In this document: piece after piece, positions 24,055-35,345 of the stretch
Layout: each line of letters starts with the position of its first letter
Numbering within the stretch: the first letter of the stretch is position 1
NCBI GenBank assembly: GCA_907165135.1
Contig: OU015567.1
Span: forward strand, 3,849,001 to 3,913,000
Length of the DNA stretch: 64,000 bases
Source: Oikopleura dioica
Lineage: Eukaryota > Chordata > Appendicularia > Copelata > Oikopleuridae
Direction: 5' to 3'
Position numbers and translations under genes: made by a program
The notes under the pieces: generated by a model
The model's input: the letters and a program-made list of their open reading frames with translations, nothing else
Databases searched by the model: none
What the model was told of the DNA's origin: nothing

Positions 24055-25759
24055 AACTTTGAGAGTCCAAGAATTTTTGAGATAACAACATAATGAAATG
24101 AATATTTTTATTTAAAAAGCGAGCAGAGGTAAATCAAACCATCTCTTCTGTAGATACTTCTTCTTGTGAGTGTGTAACAGTCTCTTCATTCGTTTGGCTT
24201 CTACTGGGACGAGAGGGCTAAAGATGGTCTATATTTCCTTTTGCCATAAATTATGGCCCATAATGATAAACCTGAAAACAAAGTGTTGTCGAAGCCAAAA
24301 TGAGAAGGAGAAGGTTCAGGAAGATCAGCGAATGCTTCAATTTTTGAAAGGGCACTAAGAACTTCCAGTCACGACCAGAATTCCAGGGGGCTGACCGGAC
24401 TGACCAGAGTGTAATATGGGCAACGTGAGGTGCTAAGTCCGAAAGAATGAGGCAAGTGCAGGTGGGTAGGATTAGACACCAAATGAAGACATGCGAGGAA
24501 TATTGACATTGATTCTTCCGCTTCAGTCCGAAAGTTATGAAGATAGGCAAATTTATCCGTCTTATTCCAAAGGCCAAAATTAATGGTACCTAAGTTGAGA
24601 GTACAGTCTTTGAGGGTTAATTCTGATGAACTGGTGAATGCCGCAGTAGTCCTGAGCACCTTATTTGAATATAAGAGATACAGATAATTGTAGCTTCAAT
24701 TATCACTGATAGTCTATCAGAGCCCTGAGGACCTCAAGTTCGGTGGGCCCGTTCCATCTCCGTGCATTCATGGTAGCGTGGTGTCTAATCCTCCTTCCTT
24801 GAAGCTTGTTCACCTGTATTCTTCCCGACTTAGCACCTTACATTGAACATATTACACTCTGGTCAGTACGGTCCACCCCAATTCCAGGAGGACCCGGTGA
24901 CAGCAAAAATGATCAAACCATCAAAGATGATATTTCCGCAAAGAAGAAGGAGAAAGATCCCGGTCTAATTCATTTGTTAAATATTTGTTTCTTTGGCTTT
25001 TTACCAAAATATAGAAGACTTTCTTCTTGACGATCAAATTTTCTTCTTGAGCACTTTGTCGATAATAAGAAATAAAAATACTTGTTCCAAAGCCCGCAGA
25101 AATCATTCCGACAATGGCAGTAGCAATGTTTGAAACCATCAAAATTATTCGAGCGTTAAAAATTGCGAAATGGATGGATAAGTAACTTGGCCAAACAAGG
25201 CTGACTAAAATCAGTTCTCACTTTGACAACCCAAAAGAGTGGTACCTAATAGTAGAATCCATTCAAAAATCCATACCAACGCAAGGAACTCGCGAAAAAC
25301 GCCCATTTTCTTGAGAAATCATAAAAAAAACTTAAAACAAGATATTCGTTTATTTATTTGAATGCTCTGAAAACCTTATTTTCTTATTTTATTTCATATT
25401 TTTCAGTTTGTCTGGAGTAACGTTGGAGTCGTTAAAGATAACGTATCCGTTATCAAAGGCACAGTTCATCGAAGCATGTACTTTAGCTTTAGCTTATTTT
25501 TCCCAGCTCAAATAAGTCTCCTGTCATGAAGATTTTTTATTATATTTGATAGGCAACTCAAATTGAAGAGCCTCGATTTCCTCTTTCCCGCCACCTTGAA
25601 ATCACACTGTCTCATCTGCATTACATTTGTTAAAAAAAGCCCGCGCGTAATCATGAAGCATTGAGCGTTCCAATTATCCATTTTTCGCGGAAACTGCCCG
25701 CCGGCGTTCAATTTTAAACCCTTACGATTGAACTATTAAACTGCCACTGGGTCGAAACA

Positions 25760-27189
25760 ATGCTGAGCAAAAAGAAGCTCAAAAGCATTATTTTGATTTT
25801 GGGCACTTGGGCGTTTTTGAATTTTTTGCATGAAGGAATAGTTTACAAATTAAAGGAGAGAAAGCTAAGGAAAGAAACAGAAGTTCAAAAAATCGATTCA
25901 AGCGAGAAGGAAAATAATGAAAAATCTACTGTTGTTTTATTTACCTACTATCGCTCCGGGAGTACATTTACTGGAGAATTATTTAATCAGCATCAAGGTA
26001 ATGAAGATTCTGAGCTAGGCCTACTTGCGGATAACCCTAACCCTAACCCTAACCCTAACGGCTTTTTTTAATGAAGATTGATTTTTTTTTCTTTCAGATG
26101 TTTTTTATCTCTTCGAGCCACTCATCCTGGCTGGAATCGAGACAGGAGCAGAAGACGTCAAAAAAGAACTGCTGATGCGAATTTTCGACTGCGACTTGCC
26201 GAGATACAGCGACTACAGTTCTTCGAAATTGCCTTCTTACGTGAAGGATAGTTGTGGGAGGAAGAACTTTTGCTTTGCTCATGGAACAAAGGAATTTTGC
26301 AAAGAGCCGTTTTGCCCAAACGATTTCACGAAGGAAAGGAAAATGTGCTCAAGGGGACCGTGCAAAGGTTTGTTTTTACTTTTTGAGAAAATTGTTATTT
26401 GCGGTTTTTTAGCGTTTTCTCGTGATGGAGATTTGATTCAAGAAGCGAATCGAATTTGCCACTCGAAACCGGTCAAAGCGATCAAGACCATCAGAATAAC
26501 GACGATTTCGCCGTTTCTTGAGTTTTTCAACGAATTCGACTTTTCGCAAAATTTCAAGTTTGTTCTTCTCATCAGGGATCCAAGAGGAATGCTCAACAGT
26601 AGACTTAGAATTTCAAGAGTTCAAAAACACGAGAAAGACAAGGTAAGGACCGAAATAATTTTCTCCTCACCGAATTCTAGGGCGCCGAAATATCGAAAAA
26701 AGTGATAAAAATATGCAATCAAATTGTCGAAAATATCAAGACCATCACCTCCAGTCACTTTATGCACTCACGAACGATCATTTTACGATACGAAGACGTA
26801 GCTTTGGACCCCAAAAACTATGCAAAGAAAATTTACGAAAAGTTCAACCTTGATTTCACCAAGAATATCGATTCTTGGATCGACGAAAATACCCATCTGG
26901 ATGGAAAAACGTCAAAGATGAATTTTTACGATACACATAGGTACGGCAGGAGTCAATAGGGGATCCTTACGTTATTTTAAGGGAATCTGCGAAAATAGCT
27001 TTTGACTGGCGAAACGCCCATTCAAACCGAAAAATGCCTTACGAGTTTCTTCAACCGCTTCAGACGGGATGTGCTGAAATGCTGAGCCTAACTGGCTACA
27101 ACGTTTTTTCTTCAAAGGAAGAAATGTATAACGATACTCTTCAACCGCTGGTGCCAAATGAAAGCATTGACTTTTTACTTCATCTGTAA
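25760..27189 (+). CDS. carbohydrate 6-O-sulfotransferase copy 2, intact
   Basis: Same gene as 20859-22424 but with an intact C-terminus. Exons 25760-25997, 26098-26367, 26413-26642, 26681-26940, 26982-27189; GT-AG throughout. After LTGYNVF the 6-T run continues in frame as SSKEEMYNDTLQPLVPNES and stops at 27189. The PAPS motifs and the FLFEPL-type YLFEPL after the 5'-loop place it with galactose/GlcNAc 6-O-sulfotransferases (CHST1/2/3/5/6/7). The acceptor sugar cannot be told from sequence. Possible roles include sulfation of mucins or proteoglycans, such as larvacean house glycans (inference). Confidence 0.9.
26032..26059 (+). repeat. telomere-like (TAACCC)n, copy 2
   Basis: Identical to 21131-21158, in intron 1 of the intact sulfotransferase. 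Confidence 0.95.
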
Positions 27190-27365
27190 ATTATATTATT
27201 CAATTAAATATTTAAACAAATATTCGAATGAAAGACTGCATCATTTTCCCTCTTCAAGTGTCGTTGACGTGCGTATTGTAACGGCATCTTCTAAGATTTG
27301 CTTTTTCCTTTTCTCGTGCGTATAAAATGACCCTGACGGAGTGAACAGCTAGAAGTCTGCATAAA

Positions 27366-27919
27366 ATGATACACGGGCAGAACTGCGTTGCCTTAGATAT
27401 TGAAGGGGTTCAGAAGACAAGCCAATACGTATTGGCATAGTTAATTGTAGGGGAAGAGTGATTCTCGACGAAGGTAAACATCATTATATTGACAGAGAAT
27501 AAGGTGATCGATCAGAAAATGACGATGATGCTGTTTACTGCAATGTAATCTGACCAAGACTAGAAGCATTGGTTAAAGATGTCATCAAAGGTCGTTACGT
27601 GATCGGGCACAATATCAACTGTGATGAAAAATTTTTCGAGACGAAGAATTTCTTTTCGGGAAAGAAAATTGATACCGACAAGAACGGTTGGGCTCTAGGA
27701 GAAAGAAGACTGTCATCGAATAAATACGGTCATAATCCCGTCGAGGATGCACAACTTTAACTGAAACTGGCTGTAGGAGACTTACCTCTACCACTTTATA
27801 ATTATACTTTTAAGATCGAACATGGTCTGATCATTCCTCCGAATCAAATGACTATATCAGCTGCCTTGGAAAAAATCGAAGAGAACAGAAGAGCCCATGA
27901 AAAAACTTATCGACTATAA
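27366..27919 (+). pseudogene. REXO4/ISG20-like pseudogene, copy 2
   Basis: As at 22465-23019 with both internal stops shared. One G fewer after DIE (4 vs 5) shifts the frame right after the DxE catalytic pair, so this copy is further damaged, or one copy has a base-count error. Confidence 0.65.
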
Positions 27920-28012
27920 CTATCTACTGACAAAAATCAACATGATCATGATCCACAACTATTCAATTATTCTTCAGAGCGATTTCTCAAGTAACTGTAT
28001 AAGTTTATTAGG

Positions 28013-28632
28013 ACGTGTTTTTTTTTCATTATTGTAAGAATATTAAGGATTATTTTAAGAGTAAGGGTATAAAGATAGATAAATTAAAAGCAGGGCCTCT
28101 TCATGATATTTATACAATTTGCAGGGATTAAGTGCTTATACATAGGGATTTTGTTGTTTCGTTTATAGATTTTATTATTACTAGGAATAGGGACACAGTT
28201 TATTTAGAAGATAGAGAGCTTAATTTAGATATGGTTAGTAAAATAGATAAAATTTTAGCTACACTTAGGACTAGATTCTCTCAACACAAGGATTTTTTTT
28301 GTTGGGACGACGTTTTGCTTGACACAGATGTTTTTCTCGACAAAACGTCGAATTGCGTTGAGAGAATGAATGGCAGGATAAAGCAAGCATTGCAGGAATC
28401 AAGGAGGATCAGGGCAATCGACCGCATCAAGGTCATAATTAGTGAATTTTCATTAATTAATTTTGATTTTATGTGTAGTTTTAGGAATAAGAAGCGCCCC
28501 ATTAGTGTTAGATCATTGAATCGTCATAAGCGATGTCTAAAGTTAATTCAATTATTTAGGTTTAGAGTAGGAAAGGATCCCAATTTTAGTAAAGTTGTAG
28601 ATACTATCCTATATTCTAACAAGACGGAGTAG
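28013..28632 (+). pseudogene. transposase-like remnant, copy 2
   Basis: Identical to 23113-23732, including the internal stop before the longest open part. Confidence 0.45.
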
Positions 28633-28774
28633 AGTTTACTAGGTAATCCACTCATTCATCCCATTTTTGACTTTTTTGGCTGTTTTTTGACTGTTTTGGC
28701 TGTTTTGACTGTTTCTGTTTTTATAAATTATTTTTCAAATAAATTTATTTATCAGAATATAATTAACAACTTAC

Positions 28775-28945
28775 TCTTATAGGAGATGGTTGACTTCTTA
28801 TTGTGACTTCAATTGTTGATGCGTTCCCTCCTCTAAGCTCAAGCAGCGTTTTCTTCACCTTGTTCGGAAAAAAGACGATTCCTTCGATCGTTTTCATCAC
28901 TGTTCCGACACAGAGGCATTCCAAGCGTTTCACTTTTTCCAGGAG
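28775..28945 (-). CDS. exon of an unrecognised gene cut by the duplication edge
   Basis: An open exon reading EKVKRLECLCVGTVMKTIEG, then IVFFPNKVKKTLLELRGGN, then EVTIRSQPSPIR before a donor-like gtaagttg. It spans the right edge of the duplication (28859). Its 3' part is duplicated at 23874-23959, where it is cut off from its 5' exons. No family recognised; neighbouring exons were not found. Confidence 0.45.
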
Positions 28946-29008
28946 AAGAAGTTTTTAAAAATAAATTCTAGATACTCAAGTATTTTTTGTTGATTCTTGA
29001 GCAAAAAA

Positions 29009-29182
29009 AAATCCCACGAAAAGAATGGCCCGAAATGCGGTTTGGTGGGATTGAAAATCCCATGACAACCGAGGTGCCTGTCGTGGGATTTTGAAAAACC
29101 CACGACAGCATATTTCATTTCATGGGATTAAAAATCCCACGACAGACACTTCAGTGTTCGCAGGATTAAAATCCCACGAGAC
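29009..29182. repeat. cluster of ATCCCACGACAG-type motifs in both orientations
   Basis: Within about 170 bp the core atcccacga or its complement recurs about seven times, including inverted pairs such as tgtcgtgggatttt near 29079 and catgggattaaaaatcccacg near 29121. It could fold into hairpins. It is not part of a recognised gene. Confidence 0.7.
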
Positions 29183-29387
29183 CGCATACCACCGATTTCT
29201 CGCTTGACTTGATTGTCTTATTTTATTGATTAAACAAGGTCCAAGAAAAAATGACATGTGTCGATTCAAATCTTAGCTTTAATATGCGCCTGGCGTTTGA
29301 CAAATAATCAAAAAACGAGCATCTTTTAGAGACTTTTCAGCTCTTGAATATGTACGTTTTTGATCATGAACAGAACTTTGAAATGAT

Positions 29388-29731
29388 TAGGTAAACTTGA
29401 TGAAAAATGAGCTCTTTTTAGAGCTTATAAATCAGGGAGTATGGGTTAGGTGTCCGGTGGTTTTCTATACATATTCTGAACCGTCAGAGCCTCCTCTACA
29501 AGCTAATATAGTGGGCTTTCTCCAGAAGTGGGGAGAAGAAAAGTTACGACCCTCTAACCGAGATTGCCGAAATTTTGGGACTTTGGAAGGCCTAAAACCC
29601 CTCAGGGCATGAGCAAAACCCCCAAGTGTCAATAGTCAAAATGATCCCCAGCTTCTGAGGATTCTAAAGCTGTATTATACTCCCTGATTTATAAGCTCTA
29701 AAAAGAGCTCATTTTTCATCAAGTTTACCTA
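29388..29731. mobile_element. MITE with 55-bp perfect TIRs and 8-bp TSD
   Basis: A 344-bp element. The ends 29388-29442 and 29677-29731 are perfect inverted repeats beginning taggtaaacttgatg. It is flanked by the 8-bp direct repeat gaaatgat at 29380-29387 and 29732-29739. No transposase. The 8-bp duplication suggests the hAT superfamily (inference). It lies just upstream of, and perhaps in an intron of, the secreted-protein gene starting near 29777. Confidence 0.9.
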
Positions 29732-29776
29732 GAAATGATTCTTTCCGAATCTTTCATCAAACCAACTGTATTTCAG

Positions 29777-30258
29777 AGGATGACGGGTGCAAGCTTACGA
29801 ATCTAGGGGGAGGAGTCGTCACAGAAGAGAAAGTCAAAAAAGGAACCAGGGAAATTCTGATTTCTTGCGAAAGCGGCAGTCCAAATATTTCAAAGCTCAT
29901 CTGCAGAGATAATCAGTTGTTTTTGTCGAAAAAGGATAAGGAGCCAGTTTCGAGCGATATTGAAATCATATGCGGTAGGAATCACTTTTTCTTCAAAAAT
30001 AATTTTCGTTTTAAAGGTTCTGGCTCGAGTAAAGCCTGTTCAACAATCAATGACTTTTCAAAGCTCTTCAAAAAAGTCCCCGAGGAAAATTTCCAAGTCC
30101 TCAATATCACTGAAACAGCAAGTGGATCAACTGCACAGCTAGAATGCAAACTAAGCGGATACAAGTACGAAGCCACCTGCCAACCATCGAAGAAAAAGCC
30201 AAAGGTCAAACTTGTCGGAAGCAAAGCTGAAAAGAAAAACTTCAATAATTGCAAATAA
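29777..30258 (+). CDS. secreted Cys-containing protein, 5' end not found
   Basis: Two joined exons: from an acceptor-preceded exon at about 29777 to 29972, then (after a 42-nt GT-AG intron) 30016-30258. They encode KLTNLGGGVVTEEKVKKGTR and LISCESGSPNISKLICRDN, then GYKYEATCQPSKKKPK, ending in NNCK. Paired Cys and short beta-strand-like segments resemble a sushi/CCP-type fold, but this is weak. The first exon with a signal peptide is expected upstream of the MITE and was not identified. Confidence 0.6.
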
Positions 30259-30379
30259 ATGATCAATCTCAAAAATAAAGTCAAATATTGAAATGAGGCA
30301 AATAAGTCCAGTCTTTCCTTTCTTAATTTCCCTTCTAAAGAGCTGGGTCGTCAGACAAAGATACGCAAATCGAGCAAAG

Positions 30380-31065
30380 ATGGATCGGTCGCAATCAGAG
30401 AGCCTCTTTACCGATTCTTCTGCGTCTTTTGAGGAGGTTCCAGTGCAACCAGAAGATGTTGAGGTACTCAAGAGGTAAAACAACGCCTTTGAAATCAAGG
30501 AAGAGACCACTGACCTTTCAGAAACCAACAGGAATCACGAGAGAAGATTAACTCAATCGAAGGTCTTCCCCATCATCTCCGAGATATTTTTCATACTGTT
30601 TCAAATCAGCATTTTGAAGCGAGAATCAATCAGTCGCAGCAAGCCGAGCGACTTTTGGTTCTAAATCGCCAAAATCAACAATTTTCGATCGAGAACCGAA
30701 AGTTGAAAACCGCTCTTGAGGAAACAAAGCAAAGCTTGGCGACAGCAACCGTCGATCGAGATCATTTTTCTCGACGAAAAGACGAGTACAAAGGTAACTT
30801 TCTCATGAGGCCCTTTTTTAAATTTTTCAAAGCGGAGCTGGCGAAGATGGAGAGAGAAGTTGATGAATACAAAGAAGAAGTCAACGCTACTTTCGAACAG
30901 CAAAACTTGAACCTTGAAGCCATGGAAGCCGACTTGATAAAATTCAAGGAGAAAGCCGAAAGACTGGAGCAAGAAAACAATAAACTCAATCGAAAAATCG
31001 CTCAATTCAATGCCCAAGTTGCTCAAATGCACAATCTGACCATTCAAGCAGACGATGATCTCTAA
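30380..31065 (+). CDS. coiled-coil protein A
   Basis: Start MDRSQSESLFTDSSASFEEV. Three exons joined by GT-AG introns (donors after LKR near 30476 and after KDEYK near 30792). The rest is heptad-rich coiled coil (KAERLEQENNKLNRKIAQF), ending ADDDL. It has a tandem paralogue 186 bp downstream with the same MDRS(E/Q)SES start and the same first-intron position. No known family. Confidence 0.8.
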
Positions 31066-31250
31066 TTCTGACTCCTGACCTTTCACAGTATTTACTTTTC
31101 CGCCCTTGTTAAGAAATCCTGGCTCTATTTCGCTGTAATAAAAAGAAATAAATTCAACATTGGATCGCGGTCTCGAGTTTATAAGATGTCATTCCTGATC
31201 TATAAAGAAACGGCTAAGCCCGCGAAAATTTGGAAAAAAAAAACAGTAAA

Positions 31251-31776
31251 ATGGACCGATCAGAATCAGAGAGTTATTTGAGTGAGGCAGTTTTTGCTGG
31301 GGTTTCTACTGAGTCTGATGATATCGACCAGCTTGAGAGGTACCACATCAACTCGGTTGATGCATTTAAGGCCATTTAGCGATAAGAACCGGTCAAGAGA
31401 GCTGATTAATGCGATGGACAACACACCTTTTCGGAATATGTTTCAGATGCTTTCTGACTTTCAATTTCAATCAAGAATCGACATAGCAAAGCTATCCCAG
31501 GACAAAATCGTCTTATCCCAAAGAAATATTGAGCTAGAACGGCAGAACAGAAAGTTAAAAGAGCAACAACGAAATTCCGCTTCAAATCAGCAAATGGTCA
31601 TTGAAAAACTAAAAAAAGACCTTGCTAGCCAGTCGGAAAAGGCAGAATACTTCAAGCATCAGACTGAATTGAAAAAAGAAGAAAACGCTCAGTTGAAGAT
31701 CAAAGTCGCATCTGTTGAAGCAAATGCCAATCAAATGATCAATTACATTAATTCCATTCAAAAATCTAAAAAATAA
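31251..31776 (+). CDS. coiled-coil protein B, tandem paralogue of A
   Basis: Start MDRSESESYLSEAVFAGVST, intron after LE(S) with acceptor catttag before CGATAAG, then a coiled coil (ELERQNRKLKEQQRN, QMVIEKLKKDLASQ) ending IQKSKK. The first exon aligns with gene A in MDRS-SES and the acidic stretch before the intron. The ATG follows aaacagtaaa, an acceptor-like AG. Confidence 0.8.
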
Positions 31777-31970
31777 ATGACCAAACTATTTTGAAAAAGA
31801 CATCATATGACCTCAAAATAAAAAAGAAAAGTGCCCACCCAAGCGACGCCAGAAAAATTGTCAGCCACATAATAATCGTAAATCATTAATCCTCATCAAA
31901 AAACACCTTTGGCCTCCTAGTAAAGCAGGTTCTGAGTTTTGCGTCAATAAGTAAATCACGGTTTGATTAT

Positions 31971-33418
31971 TTATTTGTTTCGGGGAAGAATTTCAAACTC
32001 ATGTCCGATTGATCGTCCATTTTCATCAGAGTATGTTTCGGAAGTGATCATTCGTACGATCGCTTTTTCTTTTGTGATTTTTACTGAGACGAAACCGCCA
32101 TCTTCTTGCTTAGAGCTCTAGAAAGAAATGAGTTTTGTCGGTTTTGAGATTTTTACATTTTGATTCGCCCAATAATAGTAGCAGATAGCTTCTCCCATAT
32201 CATTTCCTTGTTTCTCGAATTTTGGATGGCAGCCTGATCGAGTCGGAATATCCTGGCCCAAGTACTGCTCAAATAGCATTGTTTCTGTATCATAATGGGC
32301 TCCTGCTCCTGTGGTAATGTAATGCACAGACCCTGAAAACATAGAAGAGATTCTATAAGAGATCCTTCCCCTTACCTGGCAGCTCAAAGTCGAGACCTTC
32401 TGGTTGAATCTTTGGTGATCTCGTTGCATGTTCATGTGTATGCCGGTGCCCTTGAAAATACGCTTGAACTCCGTACTTCTCAAAAAGCGGGTCGAGATGA
32501 CGGAAGAGCTGATAGTCCCAGATGCCACCAGTTTCGACAATTTGATAATGTCCCGCTGCGAACAGATAGTCAACATCGCCAGAACTCTCAAGCTCGTTTT
32601 CAACCCATTCCCAAGCCCATTCTACGAGCTCGGGAAAAAGTGGGTTCAGTCGTTTTAGCTCGCAGTCCAAGTTGTACGGGTTTTTGCAGTTTTGATCAGT
32701 CCGATCTGGGCCTGGTTTCTTGCTACTGTGAATGCCAGTAAGAGAAGTCGTCTCAATCATGATGATTTTGACCTTCGTATCATCGGACGTTGTGTATTCG
32801 ATGGTGTAAAAGAGATCTGGAAAGGTCCATCTGCCAGAGCCATGAGCACTGTACTCAATCTGCGCCCATCCATTCCCTTTTCGATCCCCTTCAGTATCTG
32901 CCGGTAGCATCGCCCAATCATGATTTCCCAAAGTCGGGTACCAAGGAACCATCATTTCTTGCGAATCATAAACCAGCTCAAATGTCCGTTCCCATTGTCG
33001 ATCCCGAATCGATTCGACCCCGTTGTGGTAGAAATTGTCTCCAAGAGGGATGATAAAAGATGGCTTACTGTAGAAAAACTCTAGAGGAAAGCACTTACAG
33101 GATTCTCAATTGCGTAGTCCATAAGAGCTCTAGCGCCATTTAGTTGAAGATTATTCGTGTAATAGGGCGCGGGAAGGCCTTTTTAAGGCTCTTTTTATGT
33201 TCTCATAAAACTTGGGAAGTGACTTTTTATCATAATTTCAAGAGCCCAAAACCTCCCCAGTCACCCATCACGACAAAATCCATTTCCTCCGTCGCAACAT
33301 TTTTAACAATTCGAAAAGTCTCTCTTGTTAGTCCATCTGAGCTCGTGAAATTTCCAGAGGGCGGTATGACCTCTCCAAAGATCAAAGTGAGAAACGAAGT
33401 CTTCAGAATCATTTTCAA
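31971..33418 (-). CDS. purple acid phosphatase (ACP5/TRAP-like), secreted
   Basis: Binuclear-metal phosphatase of the calcineurin-like fold. The N-terminal hydrophobic segment MKMILKTSFLTLIFGEVI looks like a signal peptide. Metal-ligand motifs in order: FVVMGDWGGFG, PLGDNFYHNG, PTLGNHDW, AAGHY and FQGHRHTHEH (the family usually has GHDHN; here GHRHTH). YGVQAYFQGH also fits ACP5. Five or so short introns. The first intron after WGGFG seems to have GG-AG or a similar odd boundary. C-terminus EFEILPRNK. The His-rich ligand loop is a little unusual but keeps two His. Confidence 0.9.
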
Positions 33419-34238
33419 CGACTAGACAACTGAGGAATTAAGATGGCAAGTTCAGAAAATAACATCTGATTCGGGTCTCATGATTTTCGCTGTTTTCTTC
33501 CTTGATTTCAAAGAGGACAGCTATTTTTAGAAGAAAAGGATTAATAATCAAAGAAATCAGCAGAGCATTTCGGCCATTAGTTGTCAAACATCAAGTCCAG
33601 CGCGTAAAAATGATTTACGCCGAAGAAGCTTGTCGTGTCATAAACCCGTGCTAAAAATAATTTAGCGCGATGCACATACATAGATCGTTTGTTTTAAACG
33701 ATGCGCTTGATCCTTTTAGACCGTATAGTGGCAATAAGGACATGGATCGTGTTCTTTGTCGATAAAGATCGTACTCAAATGTGGTTTGATTTTTTTGTTT
33801 CTGGGGGAGAGACATTATCTTGTATCATGAAAAATTATTTTCATGAATGAAAATTTTTCGAATTTACTTTTGTAAAGAAGTCAAAATTCTTGCTTGTTTA
33901 TTTTTCTTCTGAGTTTGTTGAACTTTCAGAATCCTGTTGTGGAATGTGGCAACAATAAGAAGGAAGCACCCTGTGTTTTTTCTAAGCTCAGCTGGCTTAG
34001 CGCTCGCTCCCATGGAATTTCTCGCTGTTACAAGTAAAGCGATACTGTCAATCGAACCTCGCACTCGGCTTTTCTTTTCAATCAGAATGCCTGACTGTCG
34101 GGGGAGTCTAGACAAAATGCAAAAAATGACCCAGTTTCGCAATTTTTTCTTCGATTTCTCCAAAAATGATCGTTTCCGGGGACCCAAATAACCCTCAAAT
34201 AAACCGACCGGATCTATAATCAAAATATCATGAGCCTC
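33419..34238. other. intergenic, no supported gene
   Basis: Overlapping ORFs on both strands at 33864-34223, with no signal of selection by eye. AT-rich with pyrimidine tracts near 33900-33950. Confidence 0.4.
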
Positions 34239-34587
34239 TTAGGCGTCAAAGAAAAGGAAGAAACGACTTAGCTTGGTACTACGGCTGTCTACTTCCTCTG
34301 AGACCATCAATACTTCCGATAATACCTCCGTGGTTTCATCAGGTGCTGCAGCGAGTATATCTTGAAACAGAAACAGGTCTAGATGGTGATTTCCGACGAA
34401 GGATGTTTCTGACGCAAATAATATTTTGAACTTTGAAATTGAAAAATTCCAATTTTTCTTCAAGATTCACCCTGTCGACCTGGGGTAGACGAGATCAAGA
34501 GCTCGTTAGTGAAGGAGTTTTACTGTAGTCACTCGTGGATTATCGCGTCATCTGACGTTGTTGTGCGAATTCCACGTTTTCAGCCAT
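34239..34587 (-). CDS. possible two-exon 50-residue protein
   Basis: Exon 34557-34587 (MAENVEFAQQ) and exon 34239-34360 join in phase through GT-AG (intron 196 nt) to give HILAAAPDETTEVLSEVLMV and end FFLFFDA. The segment is faintly like the N-terminus of F-actin capping protein alpha (helix-AAP-GE-NEV), but far too short. Treat as a hypothetical or a remnant. Confidence 0.35.
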
Positions 34588-34756
34588 GAGGGTTCAATAC
34601 ATATCAACCTTCATCACCTTTGTCGATCATCAATTTCCAAGCGTCAAAAATAAAGCACGAACCCACTGACAAAAATTATTTTTCAAAAAGTAGGGCCAAA
34701 AACTGGTAGCTTTTCTTTATATTTTTCTTTTCCATCGAACTTTATGGTCGATACTG

Positions 34757-34815
34757 AATTTGTAACGAATGTAACAAATGTAACGAATGTAACGAGTTTG
34801 CTGACAATGTAACGA
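34757..34815. repeat. short tandem repeat, aatgtaacga units
   Basis: About five imperfect 10-bp units (aacgaatgta type) between 34757 and 34815 in an AT-rich gene-poor stretch (34588-35345) with no other features seen. Confidence 0.75.
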
Positions 34816-35345
34816 AAACGGAGACATGTTGTTTTTTATTAGCTGATTCTAGAAACTTTTTCTAAAAAGCGATCTTGGGGAGTTTCACTTTCTACAATAA
34901 TTTAACATATCCAAAAGAGCAAATACAATATTTTATTTCAAGAAAACAAAGAAATCAAATATTCAAAAATTGTATAAAATGACCAAATTTTGGTCAAAAT
35001 TTTCGCATATTTTTGTTGATTCTAGTCGCCTCTTTCTTTATTTATATTTTTTTGATGCATTTTCTAGGAGATTCTTGATAGAAACGGCTAGAATAATTGA
35101 AAAACGAGACCTTTCATTCAAAAAATGAATCATACTTAACAAGTCCGAATAAAACTTCCATAAAGATTTGAATATAAAAAGGAGAACATACTCATAATTT
35201 GATGTCAGAATCGAACAACACTCAACAGAAAAGCCTGGCAAAGTCGCGAGGGCGCTCCAGAAGTACTTCCTGCGCGAGCGCTAATAGCTTCAATAATTAC
35301 CCTCGCAGAAATTCCATTCTTGAGAAATAAATCAGAGCACGAAAC

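Larger units (their letters stand above)
23960..28859. repeat. 4.9-kb tandem duplication, copy 2 (4900 bp)
   Basis: Second copy, abutting the first with no spacer. Left-flank divergence begins at base 23959 (c vs g at 19058) and right-flank divergence at 28860. The 5' edge carries copy 1's left-flank fragment, so a chimeric minus-strand ORF (23863-24054) exists only at this junction. Confidence 0.95.

Noticed and set aside
29009-29182. CRISPR array
   Set aside because: The motifs are short, in both orientations and irregularly spaced, in a eukaryotic genome.
33864-34223. 119-codon minus ORF as a gene
   Set aside because: No recognisable pattern, an overlapping plus-strand ORF of similar length, and no splice or start support.
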